This document shows, piece after piece, positions 38,679 to 53,084 of a stretch of DNA of 64,000 nt (the first letter of the stretch is position 1; the number at the start of each line of letters is the position of its first letter). The DNA lies in contig NZ_CALNWY010000004.1 of assembly GCF_940807255.1 (NCBI RefSeq), forward strand, positions 124,001 through 188,000, written 5' to 3'. This stretch comes from Mixta sp. Marseille-Q2659 (lineage in GTDB: Bacteria > Pseudomonadota > Gammaproteobacteria > Enterobacterales > Enterobacteriaceae). A program made the translations under genes and the position numbers. The notes beneath the pieces were generated by a model. The model worked only from the letters and a program-made list of their open reading frames with translations. It had not been told where the DNA came from and did no database searches.

Positions 38679-40412
38679 CTATAGCGTAAACCGCTGCTGA
38701 AAATGCCAGTAGCGTCCGCCTTTTGAGATTAATTCGCGATGGTTTCCCTGTTCGATGATCTCGCCCTGATCCATCACGCAAATTCTGTCCACTTTATCCA
38801 ACCCTTGCAGGCGATGCGTCACCATTATCACCGTTTTGTGAGCGGTAACGCGGGCCAACAGGGTAAGAATGTGCTGCTCCGTTTCCGCATCCAGCCCTTC
38901 AGTGGGTTCATCGAGCAGCATAATCGGCGCATCGTGCAGAAGGGCGCGCGCAATCGCCAGACGGCGTAATTCGCCGCCGGAAAGCTGACGTCCACCCTCA
39001 CCGAGCCAGGCATTCAGCCCTTCGCTGGTGGTTAACAGCGTTTCCAGACCGACCTGTTTCAGCACGGCTGCCAGTTCGGCATCACTGCTGCCCGGCGCGG
39101 CTAACAATAAATTGTCGCGTAGCGTTTGATTAAACAGATGAACACGCTGGCTGACTACGCTGATGGCGGCGCGCAGCGCGGGTTCGCGCCATTGCGTTAG
39201 CGGTCGGCCCTGTAGCCAGATTTCTCCTTCCTGAGGATCCCAGGCGCGCGTCAGCAACTGCAGCAAGGTGGTTTTGCCACAGCCGGTTGGACCGAGCAAC
39301 GCCACGGTCTCGCCGGGGGCAACCTTCAGTGACAGACGATGAAGGGCAGGGGAAAGCCCGTTCGGATAGGTAAAGGTAACTTGTTTTAACTCCAGCGCGC
39401 CGACTTGCGGGGCAGGATCGCCTGGCCCGTCGGGAAACTGTACGCCAGATCTGGCGTTGATAATCTGACTGACGCGGTCGGCAGAGGAAAAAACCTGGCC
39501 AAGATGAAGAAAAGCCGCGCTCACTGGCGCTAATGCTTCAAACGCCGCGAGGCTGCAAAAAACAAACAGGGCGATTAGCGCGCCGGGTTGCGGCCATTCG
39601 CCTACGCCGCCTGCGCTTAGCCAGAGCATTAGCGTTACCGTTATACCGCTAATCAGCAGCAGCAGCGCCTGCGATAAGCCCGCCAGGCTGGCCTGCCGGG
39701 ATTGCGCCTGTTGCCAGCGTTGCTCACTCTCATCCAATTGCCGACGGCTGGATTCAAGGCCGCCGTAAAGCGACAGCTCAGCCTGAGCCTGCAGCCAGCG
39801 GGTGAGCTGTAAACGATAGTACGCTCGCTGTGTGGTAATGGTTTCGCCCGCAGGCCGTCCGGCACGATAAAATAGCGGCGGAAGCAGTAAAAGCGTAAAC
39901 AACATCATGCTTCCCAGCGTCAGCGCCAGCGTGACGTCCAGCCAGCTCAGGCCGAGCGTTACTACAATAATGACCGCAACCGCGCCGAGGAACGGCGAGA
40001 TAACGCGCAGATAAAGATGATCAAGCGTATCCACATCGGCGACAAAGCGGTTTAGCAAATCACCCTGGCGGAATACGGCAAGTCCCGCAGGCGCCAGCGG
40101 CAATAAACGGCGAAAGGTAAACACGCGCAGATGCTGAAGTACCCGAAAAGTCCCGTCATGGCTCACCAGACGCTCAAAGTAGCGCGCGGCGGTGCGGATA
40201 ATCGCTGCGCCGCGCACACCCGCCGCGGGAAGCATGTAGTTAAAACTATACAGACCGGCACTGCCGGCCAGCGATGAGGCCGCCAGAAACCAGCCGGAAA
40301 GCGTCAGCAGGCCGGTACTGGCAAGCAGTGTGATGATGGCCAGCAAAATACCCAGCAGCAGTCGCCAAAAGTGGCGGCGATAGAGCTGCAGAAAAGGACG
40401 TAGTTTCGCCAT
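38679..40412 (-). CDS. cydC: ABC transporter CydC (glutathione/cysteine export, cytochrome bd assembly)
   Basis: Half of the heterodimeric exporter CydDC, which moves thiols (cysteine, glutathione) to the periplasm and is needed to assemble cytochrome bd. The 577 residues have a six-helix ABC membrane domain (about 15-310) and a nucleotide-binding domain with Walker A GPTGCGKTT, signature LSGGELRRLAIARAL and Walker B IMLLDEPTEGLD. The start overlaps the cydD stop, so translation is coupled. E. coli CydC has 573 residues. Confidence 0.95.
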   Translation of the reverse strand: MAKLRPFLQLYRRHFWRLLLGILLAIITLLASTGLLTLSGWFLAASSLAGSAGLYSFNYMLPAAGVRGAAIIRTAARYFERLVSHDGTFRVLQHLRVFTFRRLLPLAPAGLAVFRQGDLLNRFVADVDTLDHLYLRVISPFLGAVAVIIVVTLGLSWLDVTLALTLGSMMLFTLLLLPPLFYRAGRPAGETITTQRAYYRLQLTRWLQAQAELSLYGGLESSRRQLDESEQRWQQAQSRQASLAGLSQALLLLISGITVTLMLWLSAGGVGEWPQPGALIALFVFCSLAAFEALAPVSAAFLHLGQVFSSADRVSQIINARSGVQFPDGPGDPAPQVGALELKQVTFTYPNGLSPALHRLSLKVAPGETVALLGPTGCGKTTLLQLLTRAWDPQEGEIWLQGRPLTQWREPALRAAISVVSQRVHLFNQTLRDNLLLAAPGSSDAELAAVLKQVGLETLLTTSEGLNAWLGEGGRQLSGGELRRLAIARALLHDAPIMLLDEPTEGLDAETEQHILTLLARVTAHKTVIMVTHRLQGLDKVDRICVMDQGEIIEQGNHRELISKGGRYWHFQQRFTL

Positions 40413-42181
40413 TAGCTCCTCTCCTTCTGGCGATGCGCCAGCAGCGCGGCAAACGGGCCGGACTGGCTGCTAAGCTGTTGCCAGCTGCCGCGCTCGATAA
40501 TTTTTCCTGCGCGCATGACCCAAATCTCATCCCACTGCGCCAGTTCATTCAGCTGATGCGTAACCAGCAGTGTGGTTTGCTGATGCGACGCAGCCAGCAG
40601 GGCACGCATCACATGCTGTTCGCTACGGACATCCAGGCTGGCACCCGGCTCATCCAGCAACAGCAAGCCGCAGGATTTCAGCAACGCGCGCGCTACGGCG
40701 ATACGCTGCGCCTGCCCGACCGACAAGCCCGTAGCCTGATCGCCGATTTCGCTCTCCAGACCCTGCGGCAGCCGGGCAATAAACTCATCGACGCCAGCCA
40801 GCGCCAGCACCTCCTGCAAACGCGCGGCGGAAGCCGACTGGCCGTTAAGAATATTCTCCCGTACCGTCAGCGCCGGCAGCTGGGGATTTTGTCCGACCCA
40901 GGCAATCGCCTGATGCCAGCTGCTGCGCTGCAGCGAGCGTAGCTCGTGACCATTAATACGTAACGAACCCTGATAAGGAAGAAAGCCCAGCAGCACATTG
41001 ACCAGCGAGCTTTTTCCCGCACCGCTTTGCCCGACCAGCGCAATGCGACGCCCTGGGGGCAGCGAAAAATCGAGCGGGCCCGCCAGCGGCGTCCCATCTG
41101 GAGCGGTGATAATGAGCCCCTGTGCCTCGATCCGTAAGGGTTGATAAGGCGCCAGCGGCTGAGTGCCTTCCGCAGTGTAGCTATCATCCTGCGCGGTCAT
41201 GAAGGTATGCAGCGCATCCGCTGCACCTGTCGCCTGCGCTTTGGCATGATAAAAGGTGCCTAAATCCCGCAGCGGCTGGAAAAACTCCGGTGCCAGAATC
41301 AGGGCAAGGAAACCGGCAAACAGCGTGACGCCGCTGCCATAATGACCAAAATCGAGTTCGCCCAGATAGGAAAAACCGAAATAGACGGCGACGATGGCAA
41401 TTGAAATCGATGCGAAAAACTCCAGCACTGCCGATGAAAGGAAAGCGAGTCTTAATACTTCCATGGTGCGCTGGCGAAACGCTTCAGAGGAGGCGGCGAT
41501 CGCCTGGGTTTCTGCCGCGCCGCGATGAAACAGACGCAGCGTGTCTAAACCGCGCAGGCGATCGAGGAAATCGCCGCTCAGCCGCGCCAGCGCCAGAAAA
41601 TTACGGCGATTGGCATCAGCGGCACCCATGCCGACTAACGCCATAAATAGTGGAATCAGCGGGGCGGTCGCCAGCAGAATGCATCCAGCGACCCAGTTTA
41701 CCGGGAAAATCACCAGCAGAATAAGACAGGGAATGGTGACGGCTAAGCTCATCTGCGGCAGATAGCGGGCATAATAATCCTGCATATCTTCGGTCTGTTC
41801 CAGCAGCAAGGTCGCCCAGCTTCCGGCAGGCTTTCCCTGAATCCAGGCGGGCCCAAGCTGTTGCAGGCGATCGAGTACCTGTTTACGCAGGGTGCGGCGG
41901 ATTTTTTCTCCCCCCCGGTAGCCGACCTGTTCGCGCAGCCAACTGAGCAGGGCGCGAGCAGCGAAACAGGATAAAAGCAGCAGCATGGCTGGCAGCCATT
42001 GCGTGCGCGGCTGTTGCCCGATAATCAAACGATCCATCAGCGTAGCCAGTAGCCATGCCTGAGCAATAATCAGCAGCGCGCTTAGCAAGCCCAACAGAGT
42101 TGAAAGGGTAGTCCAGGGCCGGGCATGTACGCGTTGTTGACGTAGCCAGCGGGTAAGTTGTTGTTGACGTTTCTTTTCCAT
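40412..42181 (-). CDS. cydD: ABC transporter CydD (glutathione/cysteine export, cytochrome bd assembly)
   Basis: Partner of CydC. It has a membrane domain followed by an ATPase with Walker A GQSGAGKSS, signature LSVGQAQRIAVARAL and Walker B LLLLDEPGASLD. The start at 42181 gives MEKKRQQQLTRWL and 589 residues, close to E. coli (588); the ATG at 42196 would add five residues and cannot be excluded, since neither has a strong ribosome site. It lies downstream of trxB behind a strong terminator. Confidence 0.93.
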   Translation of the reverse strand: MEKKRQQQLTRWLRQQRVHARPWTTLSTLLGLLSALLIIAQAWLLATLMDRLIIGQQPRTQWLPAMLLLLSCFAARALLSWLREQVGYRGGEKIRRTLRKQVLDRLQQLGPAWIQGKPAGSWATLLLEQTEDMQDYYARYLPQMSLAVTIPCLILLVIFPVNWVAGCILLATAPLIPLFMALVGMGAADANRRNFLALARLSGDFLDRLRGLDTLRLFHRGAAETQAIAASSEAFRQRTMEVLRLAFLSSAVLEFFASISIAIVAVYFGFSYLGELDFGHYGSGVTLFAGFLALILAPEFFQPLRDLGTFYHAKAQATGAADALHTFMTAQDDSYTAEGTQPLAPYQPLRIEAQGLIITAPDGTPLAGPLDFSLPPGRRIALVGQSGAGKSSLVNVLLGFLPYQGSLRINGHELRSLQRSSWHQAIAWVGQNPQLPALTVRENILNGQSASAARLQEVLALAGVDEFIARLPQGLESEIGDQATGLSVGQAQRIAVARALLKSCGLLLLDEPGASLDVRSEQHVMRALLAASHQQTTLLVTHQLNELAQWDEIWVMRAGKIIERGSWQQLSSQSGPFAALLAHRQKERS

Positions 42182-42269
42182 CCGAAGCCGTTTCATAAGA
42201 AAAGCAGGCTGGCCAATATCGCCAGATACTGTGCCAGCAGAGGCGCAGGCAATGTAGCATGGCGGACAG

Positions 42270-42297
42270 AAAAAAGGCGACTGTATAACAGTCGCCT
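42270..42297 (-). terminator. Terminator after trxB
   Basis: AGGCGACTGT / ACAGTCGCCT, perfect 10-bp stem with a three-base loop; six Ts follow on the minus strand. It separates trxB from cydDC. Confidence 0.92.
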
Positions 42298-42326
42298 CAG
42301 GAAAATACGATCAGTTTATTAACAAG

Positions 42327-43817
<1,491 letters not shown>

Positions 43818-44312
43818 ATGGTAGACAATAAAAAACGCCCCGGAAAAGACCTCGACAGAATCGACAGAAATATCCTGAATGAGCTGCAGAAGGATGGTCG
43901 TATCTCTAACGTTGAGCTTTCCAAACGTGTTGGGTTATCGCCCACGCCGTGCCTGGAACGTGTACGCCGCCTGGAACGCCAGGGTTTCATTCTTGGCTAT
44001 ACCGCATTGCTCAATCCGCACTATCTCGACGCATCGCTGCTGGTTTTCGTTGAGATTACTCTGAATCGCGGCGCGCCTGACGTGTTTGAACAATTTAACG
44101 CCGCCGTGCAAAAACTTGAGGAAACTCAAGAGTGTCACCTGGTTTCCGGTGATTTCGACTACCTGCTGAAAACCCGCGTGCCCGATATGTCCGCTTACCG
44201 TAAGCTGCTGGGCGAAACCCTGCTGCGTCTGCCGGGCGTGAACGATACGCGTACTTATGTGGTCATGGAAGAGGTTAAACAGAGTAATCGTCTGGTTATT
44301 AAAACGCGGTAA
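43818..44312 (+). CDS. lrp: Leucine-responsive regulatory protein Lrp
   Basis: A global regulator of amino acid metabolism, transport and pili. The 164 residues (as in E. coli) have an N-terminal helix-turn-helix (NELQKDGRISNVELSKRVGLSPTPCLERVRRLE, about residues 20-52, given here as two parts of one motif region) and a C-terminal RAM ligand-binding domain. The sequence is almost identical to E. coli. sdaC, ltaE, serC and the art genes in this window belong to pathways that Lrp affects in E. coli. Confidence 0.97.
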   Translation: MVDNKKRPGKDLDRIDRNILNELQKDGRISNVELSKRVGLSPTPCLERVRRLERQGFILGYTALLNPHYLDASLLVFVEITLNRGAPDVFEQFNAAVQKLEETQECHLVSGDFDYLLKTRVPDMSAYRKLLGETLLRLPGVNDTRTYVVMEEVKQSNRLVIKTR

Positions 44313-44430
44313 CACAGGGCAGGTGCAAAACCTGGTGGTATTCGGTACACTCCTGTGAATTCATACAGGCACAGCGTCGGTAAAGCCGGCGCTGTTTCCT
44401 TCATAGTTTACAGGTACCTGGAGAGTTCTC

Positions 44431-47400
44431 TTGAGCCAGGAATATACAGAAGATAAAGAAGTGTCACTTAAGCCGCTTAGTAGTGGTCGCCGTCTGCTCG
44501 AAGCGTTGCTGATTCTCGTTGCGCTATTTGCTGTCTATCTGATGGTGGCGCTGATTAGTTTTAACCCTTCCGATCCCAGCTGGTCGCAGACCGCCTGGCA
44601 TGAACCTATCCATAACCTGGGCGGCAACGTCGGCGCCTGGCTGGCCGATACGTTACTGTTTATTTTCGGGATAATGGCCTATGCCATTCCGCCCGTTATT
44701 CTTGGTCTGTGCTGGATAACCTTCCGTCAGCGCGATCGCCAGGATTACATCGACTATTTCGCTGTTGGCCTGCGCCTGATCGGCGTACTGGCGCTGGTGG
44801 TAACCACCTGCGGCCTCGCGGCGCTGAATGCGGATGATATTTGGTATTTCGCTTCCGGCGGCGTGATCGGCAGCCTGGTCAGCAATGCCATGGGGCCTTA
44901 TTTAAACGGTGCAGCCGGAACCCTGGCTTTATTATGTTTGTGGGCGGCCGGCTTGACGCTTTATACCGGCTGGTCCTGGCTGACGATCGCTGAAAAAATC
45001 GGTGCGGTTGTGATGGGCGTGCTGACGTTTGCCAGCAATCGCTCGCGCGCTGACGACAGGTGGTATGAAGAGGAAGAGGACCATCCGGCGCCGGTAATCA
45101 AAAGTGCGGTTCAGCTGGAAGAAGAAGATGATGTACTACTCTCGCCGCCGCGTAAGCTTCAGCCTGCTGAAACTATGGACACCGCAACAGAGGCTGAAGA
45201 CGATCCGCTGTTTGCTAAGCCGTCTGCCGCTGCGGTAGCCGTTCAGTCACGCGCTAACGGAAGCGAACTTCCTTCATCCGCTCAGCCGATAGTGAACGAG
45301 TCCGCTCAGCCATTGGTCGATTCAGCGCCGCAGGGCGCTTCAGCCCAGGACACCGGACATAAAGCGCCAACCGCGCCGCAATCCCATACGCAGAGCGTAA
45401 CGCCGTCCAGCGCTGAAGCCGTCGCCGCTACAGGTTCTCTTTCTCCGCGTGCAGCCGTTCAGCCCGAAAATGCAAATACGTCGCCGCCGCTTTACCGTTT
45501 TGAAGTGCCTGAGCAGCAAGCTGCGTCGTTTATGCCTGTGCCAGATGATGATGGCCCGCAAATGGGCAACTGGCAGGAAACGGTGGCTTCACCTTCAGCG
45601 CAAAGCGTCACGGCCGCTCCCACCGTTGCCGCAGCCGCTCAGACTATGGCGACACCGTTTATGCCTTCCGCCGCGCCAGAGGAAAGCAACCCGCAGATTA
45701 AACAGGGTATCGGGCCGGAACTGCCGCGCCCGAAACCGGTCAAGCTGCCTACGCGTCGCGAATTAGCCTCTTATGGCATTAAACTGCCTTCACAGCGTCT
45801 GGCTGAAGAGAAAGCGAAGCAGGAAGCTCAGCAACAGGTCACTTCTCAGCCTGATGACGAGCAGGCTACTGCCCAGCAGCAAGAGCAGCTACGTAATGCG
45901 TTTATGGCGCAGCAGCAGGCACGTTATGGCGCAGAGTTTACGCCTGAAGATGACGAGCAGGCTCAGGAGCAGGCAGCGCTGGCACAGCAGTTCGCCGAGC
46001 AGCAACAACAGCGTTACGGGCAGCCGCAGCAGGAAGCGCCGCTTCAGCAGCGTGATGAACAGCCGCCGCAGCAGAATCTTCAGCAGCGCTATGTGCAGCC
46101 TGAACAGCCAGAAGTGATCTATCAGGCTCAGCCGCAGCATCCTGCTCAGCCGCTTTCGACGGAAACGCATCGTTCTGACGCGCAGCCGGTGGCAGAAACC
46201 CGTGCGCAGCCGCACGATGTTTCCAGCTTCACGATAGACCCTGTTGCCGCTTTCGATTTTTCTCCGATGGAAGATCTGATAGATGATGGGCCGTCGGAGC
46301 CGCTGTTTACCATTGCCGCAACGCCTGAGCCTGAGCTTCCGGCAACGGAGCCGCAGTGGCGTCAGCCATCGGCCGAGCCGCAGTATGACAGCCAGCCGAC
46401 GGTGGTTCCGGCTCCGCAGCCTCAGCAGGCGGCGGCGCCAGCTTCTCAGTGGCAGGGCGGAGAACAGCCCGCTTATGCGCCTGCCGCTGAAGCGCCGCAA
46501 CAACCTGAAACCCTGCCGGACAGCCTGATTCATCCGTTCCTGATGCGTCACGAGCAGCCGACCCATAAACCGACGACTCCGCTGCCGACACTTGATCTGT
46601 TGACCTCGCCACCGGAAGAGGAAGAGCCGGTAGACATGTTTGCTCTTGAGCAAACGGCCCGGCTGGTAGAGGCGCGTCTCGCTGATTATCGCGTCAAAGC
46701 GGAAGTGGTCGGAATTTCTCCTGGCCCGGTTATCACCCGCTTTGAGCTTGATCTGGCACCGGGCGTGAAGGCAGCGCGCATTTCTAATCTGTCGCGTGAC
46801 CTGGCGCGTTCGCTCTCCGCTGTTGCCGTGCGCGTGGTGGAAGTGATCCCTGGTAAGCCTTATGTCGGCCTGGAACTGCCGAACAAGCGCCGTCAAACCG
46901 TTTACCTGCGTGAAGTGCTTGACTGCGCCAGCTTCCGGGATAATCCATCGCCGCTCGCGGTGGTGTTGGGTAAAGATATTGCGGGACAGCCGGTAGTGGC
47001 CGATCTGGCAAAAATGCCGCACCTGCTGGTTGCCGGTACTACCGGCTCGGGTAAATCGGTTGGCGTAAACGCCATGATCATCAGCATGCTGTATAAAGCC
47101 ACGCCGGAAGAGGTGCGCTTTATTATGATCGACCCGAAAATGTTGGAACTCTCCGTCTATGAAGGTATTCCTCACCTGCTGACGGAGGTGGTTACCGATA
47201 TGAAAGATGCCGCCAACGCGCTGCGCTGGAGCGTAGGGGAAATGGAGCGTCGTTATAAGTTAATGTCTGCATTGGGCGTACGTAACCTGGCCGGCTATAA
47301 CGAGAAAATCGAGCAGGCTGAAGCGATGGGCCGTCCTATTCCCGATCCGTTCTGGAAACCCGGCGACAGCATGGATACGCTGCCGCCGACGCTGGAAAAA

Positions 47401-48057
47401 CTGCCTTACATCGTGGTGATGGTCGACGAATTCGCTGATTTGATGATGGCCGTCGGCAAAAAAGTCGAAGAGCTAATTGCGCGTCTGGCGCAAAAAGCGC
47501 GTGCTGCCGGCATTCACCTGGTACTGGCTACTCAGCGGCCATCGGTGGATGTCATTACGGGCTTAATTAAGGCGAATATACCCACGCGTATCGCCTTTAC
47601 CGTGTCCAGTAAAATCGACTCGCGTACTATTCTCGATCAGGGCGGCGCGGAATCGCTGCTGGGTATGGGCGATATGCTTTATATGCCGCCAAACTCATCA
47701 ATTCCGGTACGTGTTCATGGCGCTTTTGTTCGCGATCAGGAAGTGCATGCAGTGGTTCAGGACTGGAAAGCGCGCGGACGACCTCAGTATATTGAAAGCA
47801 TCACCGCCGGTGAAGAAAGTGAAGGCGGCAGCCTTGGGCTGGAAGGTGACGAAGAGTTGGATCCGTTGTTCGATCAGGCGGTCTCCTTTGTGGTTGAAAA
47901 ACGCCGCGCTTCAATTTCAGGCGTGCAACGCCAGTTCCGTATCGGCTATAACCGGGCTGCGCGCATTATTGAGCAGATGGAGGTTCAGGGTATCGTTTCT
48001 CCGCCGGGGCATAATGGTAACCGTGAAGTGCTGGCGCCGCCGCCGCACGAAATGTAA
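44431..48057 (+). CDS. ftsK: DNA translocase FtsK
   Basis: Couples cell division to chromosome segregation at the septum. The TTG at 44431 (after CTGGAGAG) begins [20 protein letters not shown], as in E. coli. The 1208 residues contain four membrane helices (about 25-190), a long low-complexity Pro/Gln/Ala linker (about 210-720), and the motor (alpha and beta) with Walker A GTTGSGKS near 869 and Walker [11 protein letters not shown] winged-helix gamma domain (about 1145-1208) reads KOPS sites and activates XerD. The linker is shorter than in E. coli (1329 in total) and differs in repeat content, as is usual. Confidence 0.96.
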   Translation: MSQEYTEDKEVSLKPLSSGRRLLEALLILVALFAVYLMVALISFNPSDPSWSQTAWHEPIHNLGGNVGAWLADTLLFIFGIMAYAIPPVILGLCWITFRQRDRQDYIDYFAVGLRLIGVLALVVTTCGLAALNADDIWYFASGGVIGSLVSNAMGPYLNGAAGTLALLCLWAAGLTLYTGWSWLTIAEKIGAVVMGVLTFASNRSRADDRWYEEEEDHPAPVIKSAVQLEEEDDVLLSPPRKLQPAETMDTATEAEDDPLFAKPSAAAVAVQSRANGSELPSSAQPIVNESAQPLVDSAPQGASAQDTGHKAPTAPQSHTQSVTPSSAEAVAATGSLSPRAAVQPENANTSPPLYRFEVPEQQAASFMPVPDDDGPQMGNWQETVASPSAQSVTAAPTVAAAAQTMATPFMPSAAPEESNPQIKQGIGPELPRPKPVKLPTRRELASYGIKLPSQRLAEEKAKQEAQQQVTSQPDDEQATAQQQEQLRNAFMAQQQARYGAEFTPEDDEQAQEQAALAQQFAEQQQQRYGQPQQEAPLQQRDEQPPQQNLQQRYVQPEQPEVIYQAQPQHPAQPLSTETHRSDAQPVAETRAQPHDVSSFTIDPVAAFDFSPMEDLIDDGPSEPLFTIAATPEPELPATEPQWRQPSAEPQYDSQPTVVPAPQPQQAAAPASQWQGGEQPAYAPAAEAPQQPETLPDSLIHPFLMRHEQPTHKPTTPLPTLDLLTSPPEEEEPVDMFALEQTARLVEARLADYRVKAEVVGISPGPVITRFELDLAPGVKAARISNLSRDLARSLSAVAVRVVEVIPGKPYVGLELPNKRRQTVYLREVLDCASFRDNPSPLAVVLGKDIAGQPVVADLAKMPHLLVAGTTGSGKSVGVNAMIISMLYKATPEEVRFIMIDPKMLELSVYEGIPHLLTEVVTDMKDAANALRWSVGEMERRYKLMSALGVRNLAGYNEKIEQAEAMGRPIPDPFWKPGDSMDTLPPTLEKLPYIVVMVDEFADLMMAVGKKVEELIARLAQKARAAGIHLVLATQRPSVDVITGLIKANIPTRIAFTVSSKIDSRTILDQGGAESLLGMGDMLYMPPNSSIPVRVHGAFVRDQEVHAVVQDWKARGRPQYIESITAGEESEGGSLGLEGDEELDPLFDQAVSFVVEKRRASISGVQRQFRIGYNRAARIIEQMEVQGIVSPPGHNGNREVLAPPPHEM

Positions 48058-48249
48058 TACAACGGCCATGCGCTGTCAGAGAGTGATACGGGCCGGATTT
48101 ACCGGCCCGTTGTTTATTTAAGCATCAAAGGGCGGTTAACCGCGGCGCTTTCAGCATTTTCTCCTGTCGGGAAGTGGGCGGTCGGTCTAATGTATAAAAG
48201 AACCGCCGCCTGATGCGGAATAACACGACTTAAAAAGGAATCGGTAGTC

Positions 48250-48861
48250 ATGAAAAAATTAGTACTTGCTTGCGGTTTGCTTTCAGCTCTGACCTCCGGC
48301 GCCGCACTGGCCGATGCGTCCAGTGAACTACAACAGCGTCTGGATAAAGTCAGCAGCTTCCATGCCAGCTTTAGCCAGAAGGTTACCGACAGTAGCGGTT
48401 CAAATGTGCAGGAAGGTGAAGGCGAACTGTGGGTTAAACGTCCTAATCTGTTTAACTGGCATATGACTGCGCCGGATGAAAGCGTGATTATTTCTGATGG
48501 TAAAACCCTGTGGTTCTATAATCCTTTCGTCGAGCAGGTCAGCGCGACCTGGCTGAACAGCGCAACCAGCAATACGCCGTTTATGCTGATTGCCCGTAAC
48601 CAGCGCAGCGACTGGAAACAGTATAATGTGAAGCAGCAGGGCGATAATTTTGAACTGACGCCTAAAACCGATGCCGGCAACCTGAAGCAGTTTATGATTA
48701 ATGTTTCCGGCAATGGCACCATTAATCAGTTCAGCGCTATTGAGCAGGACGGCCAGCGCAGCAGCTATGTGCTGAAAAGCCAGAACAACGGGCCGGTCAG
48801 CGCTGATAAATTTACCTTTACGCCACCGAAAGGGGTGACGGTAGACGACCAACGTCAGTGA
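48250..48861 (+). CDS. lolA: Outer-membrane lipoprotein carrier protein LolA
   Basis: A periplasmic chaperone that carries lipoproteins from LolCDE to LolB. The 203 residues, the same as E. coli, include a signal peptide (1-21, cleaved at ALA-D) and the half-barrel fold with [27 protein letters not shown] and [25 protein letters not shown] precedes the ATG. rarA starts seven bases after the stop, forming a lolA-rarA unit upstream of serS. Confidence 0.95.
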   Translation: MKKLVLACGLLSALTSGAALADASSELQQRLDKVSSFHASFSQKVTDSSGSNVQEGEGELWVKRPNLFNWHMTAPDESVIISDGKTLWFYNPFVEQVSATWLNSATSNTPFMLIARNQRSDWKQYNVKQQGDNFELTPKTDAGNLKQFMINVSGNGTINQFSAIEQDGQRSSYVLKSQNNGPVSADKFTFTPPKGVTVDDQRQ

Positions 48862-48868
48862 GGTTGAG

Positions 48869-50212
48869 TTGAGTAATCTCTCCCTTGATTTTTCTTCCGA
48901 GCAGTTTCAGCCGTTGGCCGCGCGTATGCGGCCAACAACGCTGGCGCAGTATATTGGCCAGCAACATCTCCTCGCCCCAGGCAAGCCTTTAACGCGCGCC
49001 ATTGAAGCAGGGCATCTGCATTCAATGATCCTTTGGGGGCCTCCCGGCACCGGTAAAACCACGCTGGCCGAGTTAATTGGGCGTTACGGGAATGCGGATG
49101 TTGAGCGCATTTCTGCGGTCACCTCCGGCATTAAAGAGATCCGTGAAGCGATTGAGCGCGCGCGCCAAAACCGTCAGGCTGGACGGCGCACCATTCTGTT
49201 TGTGGATGAAGTGCATCGCTTTAATAAAAGCCAGCAGGATGCATTTTTGCCGCATATAGAAGACGGCACGATCACCTTTATTGGCGCGACGACTGAAAAC
49301 CCTTCGTTTGAACTCAATTCCGCGCTGCTGTCACGCGCTCGTGTTTATCTGCTGAAATCTTTAACGGCTGATGATATCGAAATGGTGCTACAACAGGCGC
49401 TGACCGATCGCGAGCGCGGATTGGGCAAAGAAAATATTGAGCTGCCTGAGGCTACCCGTCGGAGCATCGCCGAACTGGTGAACGGCGATGCGCGCCGGGC
49501 GCTTAATACGCTGGAAATGATGGCGGATATGGCTGAGAGCGACGAGCAGGGTAAACGGACGCTGACGCCGCAACTGTTAAATGAGGTCTCCGGCGAGCGG
49601 GCGGCGCGCTTTGATAACAAAGGCGACCGCTATTACGATTTAATCTCCGCCCTGCATAAATCGGTACGAGGGTCGGCGCCTGATGCCGCGCTTTACTGGT
49701 ACGCACGCATTATTACCGCTGGCGGCGATCCGCTTTATGTCGCTCGGCGCCTGTTAGCTATCGCCTCGGAAGATGTTGGCAATGCCGATCCGCGTGCGAT
49801 GCAGGTCGCTATCGCCGCCTGGGACTGTTTCACCCGCGTAGGTCCAGCGGAAGGCGAGCGCGCTATCGCTCAGGCGATTGTCTATCTGGCCTGCGCACCA
49901 AAAAGCAACGCGGTGTATACCGCTTTTAAAGCCGCACTGCGCGATGCACGCGAAAAGCCCGATTTTGATGTGCCGGAACATCTGCGCAATGCGCCTACGC
50001 GCCTGATGAAAGAGATGGGGCTTGGCAAAGCCTATCGTTATGCCCACGATGAGCCAAACGCCTACGCCGCAGGCGAAGACTATCTTCCGCCGGAAATGGC
50101 GCAAACGCGCTATTACCAACCCACCAGCCGCGGGCTGGAAGGTAAAATTGGTGAAAAGCTCGCCTGGCTTGCCGAGCAGGATCAAAATAGCCCGACAAAA
50201 CGCTACCGCTAA
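48869..50212 (+). CDS. rarA: Replication-associated recombination protein RarA (MgsA)
   Basis: An AAA+ ATPase related to clamp loaders and RuvB that acts at stalled replication forks. The TTG at 48869, after GAGGTTGAG, gives [21 protein letters not shown], matching the E. coli start. The 447 residues (as in E. coli) have Walker [10 protein letters not shown] (about 58), Walker [11 protein letters not shown], sensor 1 IGATTENPS and the C-terminal tetramerisation region. It is seven bases from lolA. Confidence 0.95.
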   Translation: MSNLSLDFSSEQFQPLAARMRPTTLAQYIGQQHLLAPGKPLTRAIEAGHLHSMILWGPPGTGKTTLAELIGRYGNADVERISAVTSGIKEIREAIERARQNRQAGRRTILFVDEVHRFNKSQQDAFLPHIEDGTITFIGATTENPSFELNSALLSRARVYLLKSLTADDIEMVLQQALTDRERGLGKENIELPEATRRSIAELVNGDARRALNTLEMMADMAESDEQGKRTLTPQLLNEVSGERAARFDNKGDRYYDLISALHKSVRGSAPDAALYWYARIITAGGDPLYVARRLLAIASEDVGNADPRAMQVAIAAWDCFTRVGPAEGERAIAQAIVYLACAPKSNAVYTAFKAALRDAREKPDFDVPEHLRNAPTRLMKEMGLGKAYRYAHDEPNAYAAGEDYLPPEMAQTRYYQPTSRGLEGKIGEKLAWLAEQDQNSPTKRYR

Positions 50213-50235
50213 CCCAGACGTTGCGGTAAGGTTAG

Positions 50236-51603
<1,368 letters not shown>

Positions 51604-51623
51604 ATTTTCCCTGTAAAGTATCA

Positions 51624-51655
51624 GGCCCGTCGTTATTACCGGCGGGCTTTTTTTT
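51624..51655 (+). terminator. Terminator after serS
   Basis: GCCCGTCG / CCGGCGGGC-type stem (eight pairs including one G-T) with a six- to seven-base loop and eight or more Ts. Confidence 0.9.
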
Positions 51656-51881
51656 ATTAAATAAATATATCGATCTCGCCTCGTTTTTTATTTTTATCCC
51701 GTTGTTTTTATTGTTTATAGCCGTTACGTTGCGCAACTTTTCATCACTCCTCAAACGCTGAAGATAAAAATATTAAATCGGCCTGAAGCAAATTGTGCGG
51801 CGCTAAAATTCCGCCGATTGACTTTAAAAACAAGAGTGGCAATATTCGCGCACTTTCTCTCTCTTCCCTGTGATTTAACCG

Positions 51882-53033
51882 ATGTCCACCTGGTCTCGTC
51901 CCGTTGTGCTTTTACTGTGTGGCCTGCTGCTGCTGACGGTTTCTATTGCCGTGCTTAATACCCTGGTGCCTTTATGGCTGACGCACGATAACTTACCTAC
52001 CTGGCAGGTGGGTCTGGTCAGTTCATCTTATTACACCGGAAACCTCATCGGAACCTTACTGGCGGGTTGGCTGATCAAGCACTATGGATTTAACCGTAGT
52101 TACTACTTCGCATCGCTGGTTTTTGCTATCTCTACGGCGGCACTGGGCTTGAGCGAGGGGTTCTGGGGCTGGACGCTCTGGCGTCTGGTAGCGGGTATCG
52201 GCTGCGCCTGGATTTGGGTAGTAGTTGAAAGCGCCTTGCTTTGCAGCGGCACGCTACGTAATCGCGGCCAGCTGTTAGCTGCCTATATGATTGTTTACTA
52301 TTTTGGTACCGTTGCTGGCCAGCTACTGTTAAGTAAAGTTTCTACAGAGCTGATGAGCGTTTTGCCCTGGGTGAGCGCTGTGATTGTGACAGGCGTGCTG
52401 CCGATTATTTTTATGAAAATTACTGCTGCTGCCCATGAAGAAGAGGGCGCGCCGAGCCGTATCTGGCCAATGCTGCGTCGTCGTAGCTCACGGCTTGGCA
52501 TCAACGGCTGTATTATTTCCGGCATGGTGCTGGGGTCGTTGTATGGCTTGATGCCGCTCTACCTTTCACATCAGGGCATCAGCGATGCAAACGTAGGTTA
52601 CTGGATGGCATTACTGGTAAGCGCAGGGATCGTAGGTCAGTGGCCGGTAGGTCGTATGGCCGATCGCTATGGCCGTTTGCTGGTGCTGCGTGTGCAGGTG
52701 TTTATTGTCATCCTCGGCTCTATTGCAATGCTCAGCAATATGGCCATGGTTCCGGCGCTCTTCATTTTGGGCGCGTCCGGTTTTACGCTGTACCCGGTAG
52801 CGATGTCCTGGGCGTGTGAAACCGTTAAACATCATGAACTGGTGGCAATGAATCAGGCGCTGCTTTTAAGCTATACCATCGGGAGCCTGGCCGGACCAAG
52901 CATGACTGCGATGCTGATGCAGAATTATTCTGACAGGCTACTCTTCGTCATGATCGCCGCCGTTGCGCTGATCTATTTAGTGATGCTATTGCGTAAAGCG
53001 GATCATCATATTACGCCGGTTGCGCAGGCATAA
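51882..53033 (+). CDS. ycaD: MFS transporter YcaD
   Basis: A 12-helix major facilitator superfamily protein of 383 residues (E. coli YcaD 382), substrate unknown. The loop 2-3 signature region and [18 protein letters not shown] (the repeated loop 8-9 motif) are present, with high similarity to E. coli through [20 protein letters not shown] and [18 protein letters not shown]. It is monocistronic, convergent with pflA. The upstream 278 bases are AT-rich with no other gene. Confidence 0.9.
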   Translation: MSTWSRPVVLLLCGLLLLTVSIAVLNTLVPLWLTHDNLPTWQVGLVSSSYYTGNLIGTLLAGWLIKHYGFNRSYYFASLVFAISTAALGLSEGFWGWTLWRLVAGIGCAWIWVVVESALLCSGTLRNRGQLLAAYMIVYYFGTVAGQLLLSKVSTELMSVLPWVSAVIVTGVLPIIFMKITAAAHEEEGAPSRIWPMLRRRSSRLGINGCIISGMVLGSLYGLMPLYLSHQGISDANVGYWMALLVSAGIVGQWPVGRMADRYGRLLVLRVQVFIVILGSIAMLSNMAMVPALFILGASGFTLYPVAMSWACETVKHHELVAMNQALLLSYTIGSLAGPSMTAMLMQNYSDRLLFVMIAAVALIYLVMLLRKADHHITPVAQA

Positions 53034-53042
53034 TCAGACATG

Positions 53043-53068
53043 AAAAAAGGGCGACGATGTCGCCCTTA
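53043..53068 (-). terminator. Terminator after pflA
   Basis: GGGCGAC / GTCGCCC, 7-bp stem with a three-base loop; six Ts follow on the minus strand, between convergent ycaD and pflA. Confidence 0.88.
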
Positions 53069-53084
53069 GCTTTTGGTCATCAGA

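Noticed and set aside
44900-46620. FtsK linker as a possible separate repeat protein or insertion
   Set aside because: The frame is continuous and low-complexity Pro/Gln linkers are normal and variable in FtsK.
45889-47175. Long minus-strand frame (428 codons) opposite ftsK
   Set aside because: Shadow of the Gln/Pro-rich ftsK linker; composition (Arg/His/Leu repeats) is typical of an antisense frame.
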